The notes under the pieces are model-generated. The model saw nothing but the letters and a program-made list of their open reading frames with translations, searched no databases and was not told the DNA's origin. Source: Paenibacillus sp. N3.4 (lineage in GTDB: Bacteria > Bacillota > Bacilli > Paenibacillales > NBRC-103111). From it: 64,000 bases of DNA. Below are positions 52,039 through 62,100 of the stretch, piece after piece (position 1 is the stretch's first letter; each line of letters opens with the position of its first letter). The position numbers and the translations under genes are program-made. Location: assembly GCF_008017805.1 (NCBI RefSeq), contig NZ_VRTT01000034.1, positions 1-64,000 on the forward strand, written 5' to 3'.

Positions 52039-52096
52039 AAATTTACGGTTTCTAAGTAGAGACCCTTAATCCAATTATTAAGGTTATACGAAATGG
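52024..52096 (-). ncRNA. Purine riboswitch aptamer, guanine type
   Basis: On the minus strand all core elements of the purine aptamer occur in order: P1 TTTCGTA, J1/2 TAA, P2 CCTTAAT/ATTAAGG with GG in loop L2, J2/3 GTCTCTACT, L3 CCGTAAA, P3 AGAAA/TTTCT, and GCTACGAAA closing P1. The nucleotide that pairs with the ligand (position 74 of the xpt aptamer) is C, which indicates guanine-type recognition; adenine riboswitches carry U. J3/1 reads GC rather than the usual AC. It lies 84 bases upstream of the deaminase start. Confidence 0.88.
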
Positions 52097-52270
52097 ATAG
52101 TATTCAGTTCCGTTCCTGCTTTCCTACATCGTAAACGGATCCGAAACATTTGTCAACACTGTGTTATGTATGCTGACATTATCATGCAAAAGCTTTTTAT
52201 ACACTTCTAGGGCAGATCGTTGTAAAATTAAATAAGGGTAGTACAATCCTGAATGAAAGGCGTGACGAGC

Positions 52271-53293
52271 ATGAATATACTTATAGTTGATGATGAGCCT
52301 ATGATTCGCAAAGGGTTGCATAAGATGACGGAGAGCTATCCACCCGGAATCGGTTGGATTGAACTAGCGGAAAACGGCGAACAAGCCATGAATCAAATCA
52401 CTGCACGTGCGCCGGACCTGATACTGACAGATATACGTATGCCCAAAAAAGACGGACTTGAGTTATGTAAATGGGTTTATGAGACTCACCCGTTCATTCA
52501 TATGGTGGTTATTTCCGGTTATGCAGATTTTGAATACGCCCAGCGGTGCATCCAGTATGGCGTTAGCGAGTATTTACTAAAGCCTGTGGATCGTACGGAT
52601 ATTCATCGCGCCCTCGATAAGGTCCGCGGCAATAAAGATAAGGGTATGATCTCCTTGGTCAAAACCGAGGATTGGATTGGTGAAATCACAGAGAAGATAT
52701 GGCATGTGAAGTTGGATGAGATTGCTCCATCCCTTGAACAGTGGAGGGAATACTGTTTATCCAACAAAATGACGCCGGAAATGCTCAAGGCAGCGCTGAT
52801 GGAGTGTTTAGGCATGCTGCTTAAGCGCCTGAAAGAACGTGGGTATGAACCTCGGAATCAGCAGGTTAGTATGCTTGCTCATCGTACCGCGGAGGATTTA
52901 TTGACGTCTTTCGAGGAAGAGATTAACCGTGTCGTCCAAGAGATCCTGATTCGTCGCGGTAAAAATATGAAGGACCCGATGGAGGAAGCGAAGCGATATA
53001 TCGATGAACATCTATTCAAGGAAATCACGCTGGAGGAAGTTGCGGAAATGGTCGGGCTAACGCCCAATTATTTTAGCGTAATCTTTAAAAAGACGATGAA
53101 TGAGTCCTTCGTTCAATATAGGACCAACCGAAGAATGCTGCATGCCAAGAAACTGTTGGCCATTCCTCATTACCGAATTATTGATGTGGCGATGGAAGTT
53201 GGATATGGGGACTATCCGCATTTCACCAAAACCTTCCGCAAGGTAACCGGGTATTCTCCTACCGAGTATCGCGCCATGCTGGGGATCAAATGA
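52271..53293 (+). CDS. YesN-type response regulator with AraC HTH (cluster 3)
   Basis: A 340-residue regulator: receiver at residues 1-118 (MNILIVDDEPMIRKGL, phosphoacceptor in DLILTDIRMPKKDG, SEYLLKPVD), a linker, and an AraC DNA-binding domain at residues 240-337 (TLEEVAEMVGLTPNYFSVIFKK, IIDVAMEVGYGDYPHFTKTF). The ATG at 52271 lies ten bases after GAAAGG. It overlaps the kinase start by four bases (ATGA). Regulator before kinase is the reverse of clusters 1 and 2. It likely activates the LplABC-type importer and secreted protein downstream. Confidence 0.93.
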   Translation: MNILIVDDEPMIRKGLHKMTESYPPGIGWIELAENGEQAMNQITARAPDLILTDIRMPKKDGLELCKWVYETHPFIHMVVISGYADFEYAQRCIQYGVSEYLLKPVDRTDIHRALDKVRGNKDKGMISLVKTEDWIGEITEKIWHVKLDEIAPSLEQWREYCLSNKMTPEMLKAALMECLGMLLKRLKERGYEPRNQQVSMLAHRTAEDLLTSFEEEINRVVQEILIRRGKNMKDPMEEAKRYIDEHLFKEITLEEVAEMVGLTPNYFSVIFKKTMNESFVQYRTNRRMLHAKKLLAIPHYRIIDVAMEVGYGDYPHFTKTFRKVTGYSPTEYRAMLGIK

Positions 53294-55080
53294 ATAAATG
53301 GATAGCTAAGAGGAGCCTGTTTTTTCGGTTGTTTATGTATTTCATTATCGTTGTCTTCGTCTCCATCAGCCTGCTAGCCGTAACAATTTATGTGCAAACC
53401 GCGCAAAAAGTGAATGAGCAGATGCAGAGCAATATGTCCCAAGTCATCGATAATGCGCTTCATTACACGGAATCGTATATTCATGACTATGATAATTCTA
53501 CGCTTTCGCTTATATCAGATACGAACATTATGCAGTTTCTCGACAGCGTCAACCTGGATGACTATGAGCAATATCGCTACAACGCACTCATTAAGGAAAC
53601 CGTATTCACACCGATCTTCATCCGACATCCGCAGGTGGTTTCCGCCTATTTGGTGAGCACGGACGGGAGGTCGATATTCGGTTACAATGGGACTCCCGGT
53701 CTTCCCCCAACGGATACGAAGGCCGTCGAGCATCTGAAGCAATTAATGAATGAAACGAGGGAAGACGGCGGGCTGACGATTTTTAACGCGAGTCTTGCTG
53801 CAGCCAACCAAGGTCCTGCCATAACTTTAACGCGGAGAGCCAGAGGGTACTCATCAACCCACAAGGGGATTATCGCGATCGAAGTAAAAAGTGAAGGCCT
53901 CTCCAGCCTATGGCAGGGGATCAATTTAAGCGAGAGCGGCACGTTCATGATTGTCGACCGTCAGAATCAGGTTGTGTATCATTCGGATAAGTCAAAAATG
54001 GGGAAAGACTATGAAGGGCAGCCTATTGTGGAAGGGCAGCCTGTCGTAATGAATGATGATAGCGGTCAAAAAAGGCTGTATATGAGCAGGTTGTCCAAGC
54101 TGACAGGATGGAATCTGGTCGTTTCCTTGCCTTACGAAGATTTGAACCGCCCTATCCGTAATATCCGTACAAACACCATTCTAATCGGATGCCTAACACT
54201 CGCCATTGCCATGATCGTAGCTTACCGCTTCGGAAGATCTATTACCCGACCGATCAAGGAGTTGCAGAAGGGGATGCGCCAGACGGAAAAGGGGGAGTGG
54301 ACACGGATATCACTGTCCGGCAAATCGAATGAGGTCGATTCCTTGATTACCACGTATAATTCCATGGTCAGGAAGTTGTCCGACCAAATTGAAGAAATTT
54401 ATGAAGCCAATTTACGCAAGCAAGAAGCCCAAATGGAGCGGCAAAAGGCGGAGTTCCAAGCGCTGCAGCTGCAAATCAATCCGCATTTCCTTTACAACAC
54501 ACTGGAGACGATTATCTGCTACGCTGCATTCCAGGAATCCGATGAAATTACCGAAATCGTCAAATCTATGGCCTACATGATGCGCTATTCCGTTCAAACG
54601 AGTCTGGAAGAGATCACGGTTGTGAATGAGCTTAAGCATGTTTTGAATTACATGGTTATACTTAAACATCGACTGGGACGCGAATTTGAAATTGATGTGG
54701 CCGTGGAACCACAGTATTTCCTTAAGAAAATGGTCAGGCTGACGCTTCAGCCGATCATCGAAAATATATTCCAACATGCGTTTCCGGATGGGATCGAGGA
54801 GCATCATTTCATCCGTTTGGATGCGATTGAGGACGGACCCTACTTCCTATTTTCGGTGCAAGATAATGGTGCGGGTATGAGCAGTGAGCGGCTGCAAACG
54901 CTGAAAGAAAAGCTCAACGAAAATCGTTTGGCGGATGTGACGGGCAACCAAGGCGGGATTGGGGTGTTGAATGTCCATCGGAGAATTCAGATGGTTTTCG
55001 GTGAGGAATACGGGTTGCAAATTGAAAGCCTTGAAGGTCAGGGTACGATAGTGCGAATGTATATGCCGCGAGACCAATAA
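53290..55080 (+). CDS. YesM-type sensor histidine kinase (cluster 3)
   Basis: A 596-residue sensor. Membrane helices (about residues 12-32 and 298-318) flank a dCache-like extracellular sensor; HAMP follows (residues 318-372), then HisK_5 with His399 in QINPHFLYNTLETII and an HATPase domain (IIENIFQHAFPDG, DNGAGMSSERL, GIGVLNVHRRI). It ends at its own terminator, so the permeases have a separate promoter. Confidence 0.94.
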   Translation: MNKWIAKRSLFFRLFMYFIIVVFVSISLLAVTIYVQTAQKVNEQMQSNMSQVIDNALHYTESYIHDYDNSTLSLISDTNIMQFLDSVNLDDYEQYRYNALIKETVFTPIFIRHPQVVSAYLVSTDGRSIFGYNGTPGLPPTDTKAVEHLKQLMNETREDGGLTIFNASLAAANQGPAITLTRRARGYSSTHKGIIAIEVKSEGLSSLWQGINLSESGTFMIVDRQNQVVYHSDKSKMGKDYEGQPIVEGQPVVMNDDSGQKRLYMSRLSKLTGWNLVVSLPYEDLNRPIRNIRTNTILIGCLTLAIAMIVAYRFGRSITRPIKELQKGMRQTEKGEWTRISLSGKSNEVDSLITTYNSMVRKLSDQIEEIYEANLRKQEAQMERQKAEFQALQLQINPHFLYNTLETIICYAAFQESDEITEIVKSMAYMMRYSVQTSLEEITVVNELKHVLNYMVILKHRLGREFEIDVAVEPQYFLKKMVRLTLQPIIENIFQHAFPDGIEEHHFIRLDAIEDGPYFLFSVQDNGAGMSSERLQTLKEKLNENRLADVTGNQGGIGVLNVHRRIQMVFGEEYGLQIESLEGQGTIVRMYMPRDQ

Positions 55081-55087
55081 CATGTAA

Positions 55088-55112
55088 ACCATGCGTATTT
55101 TACGTATGGTTT
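55088..55112 (+). terminator. Terminator of the cluster 3 two-component genes
   Basis: ACCATGCGTA and TACGTATGGT pair (one G-T) and are followed by TTTTTT, eight bases after the kinase stop. Confidence 0.8.
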
Positions 55113-55278
55113 TTTGGTTTAGATCTGAAAGTGGGGAATGTTGGCTCTGAGGTCCTCCGCGACGAGCTGTAAAATCGTATAAAATGACAAGGCCACATAG
55201 TTTACCCCATAGTCGCTGTTTGCTCTTCAAGATAAACTAAGTTTATACAACATGTTTTATCGAAAAGGAGATGGACAT

Positions 55279-56238
55279 ATGGCTGCAGGTAAAATACAGC
55301 CCGCCGATCAGGTCCGGATACAATTCCGAGACAAAAGTGAAAAGTGGCGGTTTATAAAGAAATACAAGGCATTATATCTCTTGTCGCTACCAGGAATTCT
55401 TTATTTTTTGGTTTTCAAATATGTCCCTTTAGCTGGATCTTTGATGGCGTTTCAGGACTATGACTTGTTCAAAGGATTTACGGGAAGCGCGTGGATCGGG
55501 TTTGACCATTTCAAGAGCATGTTCGCTTATCCCGACTTCATGCGGATTTTAACGAACACGCTGCTTATTGCGATTTATAGTCTCGTGTTTGCTTTTCCGA
55601 TTCCGATTATTTTGGCCCTCTTACTGAATGAAGCCAGAAAGGTCATGTTCAAACGGACCATTCAAACCATCATTTACATGCCGCATTTTCTCTCTTGGAT
55701 AGTCATTGGTGGTATTTCCATTGAAATCCTGTCCCCGTCTACGGGGTTAGTTAATCATTTCATCGTTTGGTTAGGATCGGCTCCTATTTATTTCATGGGG
55801 GAAGAAGCTTATGTGAAGGCCATTATCGTACTGACAGGTATTTGGCGGGATGCGGGCTGGGGCACCATTATTTATTTAGCTGCACTGTCGGCTGTTAATC
55901 CGGACCTCTATGAAGCTGCGGAAATCGACGGCGCAAGTAGATGGAAGCAAACAACGGCTATCACGATTCCGGTGTTAATGCCTACCATCACCATTCTGTT
56001 TTTGCTGCAAATCGGAAATTTCCTTGATTTCGGTTTTGAACGAGTATTCGTCTTTTTGAATACGCTTAATGCGGACAAGGGTGAAATCCTCGACACTTAC
56101 ATTTATCGAGTAGGATTAATCGATAAGCAATACGGTTATACGACAGCAGTCGGATTGTTTAAGTCAGTTGTGGGGCTTGTATTGATTATGCTTGGTAATA
56201 CGCTCAGTAAGAAAACTACCGGAGAAGGCTTGTACTAG
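55279..56238 (+). CDS. ABC transporter permease, LplB/YtrF-like (cluster 3)
   Basis: A 319-residue permease of the LplB group. A charged N-terminal tail leads into helix 1 (ALYLLSLPGILYFLVFKYVP), with the family segments MAFQDYDLFKGF and the EAA loop YEAAEIDGASRWKQTTAITI. AAAGGAG precedes the ATG at 55279; an in-frame ATG nine codons earlier is less well placed. LplABC-type importers carry complex oligosaccharides from plant or animal polymers and share an unlinked ATPase. Confidence 0.93.
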   Translation: MAAGKIQPADQVRIQFRDKSEKWRFIKKYKALYLLSLPGILYFLVFKYVPLAGSLMAFQDYDLFKGFTGSAWIGFDHFKSMFAYPDFMRILTNTLLIAIYSLVFAFPIPIILALLLNEARKVMFKRTIQTIIYMPHFLSWIVIGGISIEILSPSTGLVNHFIVWLGSAPIYFMGEEAYVKAIIVLTGIWRDAGWGTIIYLAALSAVNPDLYEAAEIDGASRWKQTTAITIPVLMPTITILFLLQIGNFLDFGFERVFVFLNTLNADKGEILDTYIYRVGLIDKQYGYTTAVGLFKSVVGLVLIMLGNTLSKKTTGEGLY

Positions 56239-56251
56239 GAGGTGAGCAATC

Positions 56252-57118
56252 ATGAAATTAAGTAAAGGCAGACAGACGTTCGCGGTATTCAATTATGCAT
56301 TTTTAATCCTTATAGGTTTAACGATGGTGTTGCCGCTGCTCCATGTTATTGCTCAGTCGTTTAGCAGCAATCCGGCCATTAATGCAGGCAAGGTGTACTT
56401 ATGGCCAGTAGAATTTACCGCTTCCAATTACAAACTCGTTCTGGGAGAATCTTTGATATGGCGCTCTTTCTTTGTTAGTATTTACATTACCGCAGTTGGG
56501 ACAGTAATTAACTTAGCCATGACAGCATTGTTGGCCTATCCCTTATCAAGATCAGAATACGTCTTCCGTAAACCAATCTTGCTGCTGGTACTAGTGACCC
56601 TCATATTCCATGCGCCTTTAATACCGAACTATTTGCTAATTAAATCCCTAGGCATGAATAACTCGCTCTGGGCCCTGATGATTCCAGGCGCTATATCCGC
56701 CTTCAATTTGTTTGTTATGAGGTCATTTTTCCTGGCGCTGCCGAATGAATTAATCGATTCCGGTCGGATCGACGGTTGTGGAGAGCTAAGGATCTTGTGG
56801 AATATCATTCTTCCGCTTTCCAAGCCGGCGATGGCTACATTAGGCATATTCTATGCCGTTGCGCATTGGAACAGCTATGCAAACGCGCTTTACTTTATCA
56901 ATGACCGGATGAAATATCCACTGCAAGTACGATTACGCGAATTTTTGATTACAGATAGTTCAACGATCAATGCTCCTGCGAATGATTTACTGGTTTCCTC
57001 TCCGGAGGGAATTAAAATGGCTATTATTGTCGTGGCGACGGTGCCGATTATGATGGTGTACCCTTTCCTTCAAAAGCATTTTACAAAGGGCATGCTGGTC
57101 GGTTCTGTAAAGTCGTAA
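56252..57118 (+). CDS. ABC transporter permease, LplC/YtcP-like (cluster 3)
   Basis: A 288-residue partner permease. MKLSKGRQTFAVFNYAFLIL and the long periplasmic start PLLHVIAQSFSSNPAINAGKVYLWPVEF are typical of LplC, with the EAA loop IDSGRIDGCGELRILWNIILP and the tail GMLVGSVKS. GGAGG lies upstream; the gap to LplB is 13 bases. Confidence 0.94.
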   Translation: MKLSKGRQTFAVFNYAFLILIGLTMVLPLLHVIAQSFSSNPAINAGKVYLWPVEFTASNYKLVLGESLIWRSFFVSIYITAVGTVINLAMTALLAYPLSRSEYVFRKPILLLVLVTLIFHAPLIPNYLLIKSLGMNNSLWALMIPGAISAFNLFVMRSFFLALPNELIDSGRIDGCGELRILWNIILPLSKPAMATLGIFYAVAHWNSYANALYFINDRMKYPLQVRLREFLITDSSTINAPANDLLVSSPEGIKMAIIVVATVPIMMVYPFLQKHFTKGMLVGSVKS

Positions 57119-57186
57119 AAAAACACACATCGACATGATTCCCGACATACGAAGTTGATTTCAACATCGTATAGTTGGTTTGTAAG

Positions 57187-57200
57187 TGAAAGCGTTTTAT
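57187..57200 (+). promoter_or_regulatory. Candidate cre site before the cluster 3 binding protein
   Basis: TGAAAGCGTTTTAT fits the catabolite responsive element core TGNAANCG plus AT-rich half. It lies 25 bases upstream of the start codon. Confidence 0.5.
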
Positions 57201-57224
57201 AACAAATGAAAGAGGGGTCTTACC

Positions 57225-58823
57225 ATGAGAAAATGGATGAATGTCGTCATAACTTCCTTGCTCGTTACCTCAATAGCGGCAGGTTGCTCAGAGAAAAAGC
57301 CGGCAACTAACACCGGAGCATCCGCTTCACCTGGAGGCGCAACAACATCGAAGCCTGCGGAAAAAACTGCGTTTACGATGGCAAGAGGTACTTTGCAGAT
57401 TAAAGGGGTTGAAGTAAGCCCTGACATTAACAAGGATAAAGGCCTGCTCGAGCTGGAAAAACGGACCAACGTAGATGTGAACATCAACCTGTTGCCTCAC
57501 GCCGAGTTCAAGCAAAAAGTGTCTCTGATGTTTGCCAGTAACGATATTCCTGACGTTCTGGTAGCCTACCAATCCATGACGCCTGCAAGCAAGGACATGC
57601 GCGGAGCTGTAGACAACAAAATGTTCATGCCGCTTGATGACGCTTTGAACAAGTACGGTCAAAACCTGTTGAAAGTTATTCCTAAGGCAGCTTGGGACGA
57701 AGTAAAACTGGACGGCAAAATTTATGCCATTCCGCAATACTTAAGCGTACCTTCCCGCCGTGCAACTTTCATCCGGGCCGATTTGCTTGAAAAAGCAGGA
57801 CTTAAAGCTCCGAAAACAATCGATGAAATGCTTAACGTGCTTAGAGCCTTCAAGAAACTTGGCGTAGAGCAGCCGTTCGCATTCCGCGAAAACTTTAAAT
57901 ATGCCGATTCTATTCTTGGCGCTTATGATGTTCTTCCTTACAGCACGATGTACGAGAAACAGGGAGATCAGGTCGTTCCTAAGTTCTTTGACAGCGAGAA
58001 TATGATGAAAGCTCTAAATGTTTATAAAACTATGTATGATGAAGGTTTAATGGCGAAAGATTTCGCAACTCAAACCGCTGCTATGTGGACGAAAACAAGA
58101 GATTCAGGAAAAGCGGGCATGTGGAATTTTAACGCTGCTGGCCTCGTTACTTCCCAAATCGAACTTAATAAAGTAGATCCTAACGGCAAAGTAGATCTTA
58201 TTCCTTCTGTTATCGGCCCTGACAATAAGGGTGGAATGATGATTTACGGCTCTACGCTGGAAATGGCTTACCTGAACAGCAAGCTGGATCCGAAAAAAGT
58301 GGAAGGCATTATCAAATTCTTTGACTATATGGTTTCGGATGCCGGAAATGAATTTTTCAGCTTTGGTATAGAAGGCGAAACGTATAAGAAAGAAGGCGGC
58401 AAAATCGTTTATGAAAAGCCAAAAGACGAACAGGCTATTTATGCCGAGGATCGTTTGCGCTGGCTGCAAGTTATTAACGATGGCGCTTATAACAAACTAA
58501 AAATTCCTTTCGAGCCGAAAGGCAATGAATTGTTGAAAGCATTCCAAGACATTTTGCCGAAAGAAGGACGCGGTGGGTATACGTTCGATCCGGAGCTTTC
58601 CACCTACTCCAAGTTCCCTGACCTTGCTCCTAAATTCGATGAGCCGGCTAAGCTGATCACAGATCACATGATCAAAATGATTTATGGTAAAGAGCCTATC
58701 TCCGACTGGCCTAAAGTTATTGAAGAATGGAAAACTAAAGGCGGAAACGAAATTATTAAAGAAGCGACAGATCGTGTTAACAAAAACTCCGGTGCTCGTC
58801 CGGGTCCTGGAAGCAACGGTTAA
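57225..58823 (+). CDS. Extracellular oligosaccharide-binding lipoprotein, LplA-like (cluster 3)
   Basis: A 532-residue binding protein of the large LplA type. The lipobox SIAAGCSE puts the lipidated Cys near residue 22, followed by a Pro/Ala/Gly/Thr linker. The binding domain includes LLELEKRTNVDVNINLLPH, VLVAYQSMTPASKDMRG and AIPQYLSVPSRRATFIRADLLEKAGL. It delivers sugar to the permeases at 55279 and 56252. Its own leader with candidate cre site suggests separate strong transcription. A terminator follows. Confidence 0.94.
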   Translation: MRKWMNVVITSLLVTSIAAGCSEKKPATNTGASASPGGATTSKPAEKTAFTMARGTLQIKGVEVSPDINKDKGLLELEKRTNVDVNINLLPHAEFKQKVSLMFASNDIPDVLVAYQSMTPASKDMRGAVDNKMFMPLDDALNKYGQNLLKVIPKAAWDEVKLDGKIYAIPQYLSVPSRRATFIRADLLEKAGLKAPKTIDEMLNVLRAFKKLGVEQPFAFRENFKYADSILGAYDVLPYSTMYEKQGDQVVPKFFDSENMMKALNVYKTMYDEGLMAKDFATQTAAMWTKTRDSGKAGMWNFNAAGLVTSQIELNKVDPNGKVDLIPSVIGPDNKGGMMIYGSTLEMAYLNSKLDPKKVEGIIKFFDYMVSDAGNEFFSFGIEGETYKKEGGKIVYEKPKDEQAIYAEDRLRWLQVINDGAYNKLKIPFEPKGNELLKAFQDILPKEGRGGYTFDPELSTYSKFPDLAPKFDEPAKLITDHMIKMIYGKEPISDWPKVIEEWKTKGGNEIIKEATDRVNKNSGARPGPGSNG

Positions 58824-58845
58824 TTACGAGTTCAACTTTATAAAG

Positions 58846-58888
58846 CGGCCTTTCAACGGTATTTTTCCGGGGGAAGGCCGTGTTTTTT
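58846..58888 (+). terminator. Terminator after the LplA-like gene
   Basis: CGGCCTT and AAGGCCG form a 7-bp stem with a 21-base loop, followed by TGTTTTTTAT. Confidence 0.78.
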
Positions 58889-59110
58889 ATGAATAATGAA
58901 TAGCGGTTTAAAGTTCCTTCGGAGCCTATGAGAGTTGACGTGTAATTCGTAAAAAAGTACAAGAGTGAGTTATTTTCGCCATAGGGGGAGAGTTCATACG
59001 TGTTATAGTGGCAACAAGAATGAAGTAGAAGTGAATCCTGACTTGATGTATTCAAAAAGGTATGCGCTTCCAACGACATTTTATATACGACATAGAGAAG
59101 GGGAAATATC

Positions 59111-62100
59111 ATGAAGATTCGAATGTTCAAGGCACAAATAAGCGGCCTACTGTGCATCATGCTTTTTTTACAGGTTATGATCGTGGTTCCGTCTTTACAA
59201 GCGGCAAGTCCTGATATTGTCATAACGGGCAATAACGCTACTGTTGAAGACACATTCATTGACAGTTCTAACCCAACTGTGGTTAATGGAACCAAAAATT
59301 TATTAAGCATCATTTCTAATACCAGCAGAGATAATTATGCTTATTTCAAATTTAATGTAAACGGTATCAATGCTGATCCAAACTCACAGTATGTATTGAA
59401 AATTGGGGCTAAGCAAGGCTCCAGCAATACTGCGGTTACACTTAGTGTATACGGTACTCCCTATACTTCTTGGGGGGAAAGCGACCTAACTTGGGGCAAT
59501 GCGACAAGCAAGGATTTAACGAATGCTGCTCAAGCGAAGTACATCGGTCAATTTACCGTAACAACTCCTAATTCAGCGACAATTGGAGGGACTTACTCCG
59601 TGGACGTAACGGACTTCGCCAAGAGTCAAATGAAAAATGGAAACAGTTGGTTGAGTTTCATTGTTGCCGATACAAGCAAATCGAATATTAGCGTCAATTT
59701 GTACCCAAAGGAGGCATCAGGAAGTAATCCTAAACCGACTTTACTCATAACAGCAGCTCCTGCAGATTCTGTCCCGCCAACATGGCCTAGCGATAGCAAA
59801 CTGACGGCAGCCAACATCAACACGAACTCAGTTGATTTATCTTGGACAACTGCAACAGACAATGTCGGGGTCACTAACTATCGTTTATACAAAGACGGCA
59901 TTCTGGATGCAACCGTCACGGGAACTACATACAAATTGACCGGACTTATGGCGAATACAACCTATCAATTCAGAGTTGAAGCCGGAGATGCGGCAGGTCT
60001 TTACAGTATGAATGGTCCCACTACGTCGGTTACTACATTGCCTTTGGCGGATACCACTCCTCCAACGTGGCCGAACGGCAGCAGTGTATCTGCTTCTAGT
60101 GTGGGTAGGGATTTTATTAATCTGTCTTGGACGACGGCAACGGATGCGTCAGGAGTTGCGGGTTATAAGGTTTATAAAGATGGTATGCTCGCAGCAACTG
60201 TTAACGGTACGAGTTACAACCTGACCGGACTAGATGCGAATACAACTTATCAAATTAAAGTTGAAGCTTACGATACGGCGAACAACCATACGACGAACGG
60301 CCCGATCCTTTCAGCTAAGACCGAGCCCATACCGCCATATGTCCCTAAGGAATCCATTGTTACTAGTACAGATATGGTGGAGTCGTTCGACCTGTTTGCA
60401 GTTCCCTTTAATTATGGAACAGGCTCTGCAAGCAAACAATTCAATTGGCGGGCAAACGCAGCGAATGGTCCATGGTGGATGGGAACTGATGTCACCACAG
60501 GTTCTACGGTTGTCCACTTGAAAAACGAAAGTACAAGCAATACTGGCATGTGGAACGAAAATTTCAATAAAGATGCCGTTACTGGCAAAGGAAATATGCT
60601 TTACTCCGCAAAAGTGAAGATTTTGGACTACAATGCAAACGGTATGATTGGTATTGGATTAAGAATAAGAGATGCAAATACGAATTATGTATTGGCTATA
60701 AAAAATGGCAAGCTAGCGATTATTAAAAAGATCAATGGAGGCAATGACAGTGAATTAGCTTCCGCTCCAATACCGGATTTCAGCACGAATGTGTATTACA
60801 CACTTACTTTTTTGACAAACGGTAATACGCTGATTGGCTCCATCAATGACGGTCCTACGCTGATGGTAACGGATAACAGTATTTTAGATACGGACGCAGA
60901 TTCTAGATTAATCGGATTTCGAAGCTCTGCCAAAATGGTTGCCTACATCGATGATGTAAGGGCCACACAAACGTTTCCAACTGCGCCAACCAATCTCGCT
61001 AAGCAAACGGCTTTTGATGGTAAAGTGGTCATCCATTGGGGGAGTGTTTCAAATGAACAAGGTTACGCAGTCAAGCGTGGCTTGGCTGCGGGAGGCCCTT
61101 ATAAAACAATAGCAACTGTCAACGATACAACTTATGTGGATACGGTGACGAATGGAATTACCTATTATTACGTTGTAAGTCCTTTGACTAATGCGGCTGA
61201 TGGCGTACTTCTCGATAGTACCTTATCCAATGAGATTTCTGCGCTGCCTCAACCTTTTAATGTTCCTCCGGTTGCGCCTTCCGGCGTATATCAATTGGTA
61301 GGAGACCAGCGGGTGTCCTTGCACTGGAATGCCGGTAATGATGTGTCTGAGTATGTCATCAAGCGTGCTCAGCAGCCTAATGGAGCTTATACAACACTGG
61401 CTAATTTGCCGTTGAATGTTTCATCTTATGAGGATACCGGATTGACGAACGGAAGTACTTATTATTACGTCATATCAGCTGTTAATTCCAAAGGCAGCAT
61501 CGACTCGGAAATCATGACAGTTACTCCTTCCGTACCTACCGATGCACCTTCCGGCGTTACTGCCGTACCGGCAAATGCTCAGGTGAAATTAGCATGGAAT
61601 CCTGTTAGTGGCGCGGAGAGTTATATGATCTTCCGTTCAACCTCACAGCGTGGTCCATTTCAAAGGGTGGCCCAGTCTGTTCGTGGGACTGATTACATCG
61701 ACACAGGCATCACGAACGGCACCAATTATTATTATGTAATTAGAGCATTGAATACAGCAGGCGCAAGCAGTGCGGCCTCTCAAGTTGTTGCTGTTACGCC
61801 AAAAGCGAAATATATTGACAAGTCGACAGTTGTAACGGCCAGCAGCAATGATGGTAACGCGCCTTCCTTCGCCAATGACAACAGTTTAAGCACGAGATGG
61901 GGAGTAATGGGCATCGGGCAATGGATCCAGTATGACCTGGGTGTTGAGTCGTCCATTGGTTATATGGCTATGTCCTTCTACAAAGGAGATTCCAGATCCA
62001 CGAAATTTAATGTATCTGTTTCTAACAACGGAACAAGCTGGACTACCATATATTCCGGCGAAAGCAGCGGAACTACGACGGAAATGGAACCGGTAGATAC

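Noticed and set aside
60012..60521. Short plus-strand frames inside the modular secreted protein
   Set aside because: They are out of phase with the continuous FN3-coding frame, which is open from 59111 to the window end.
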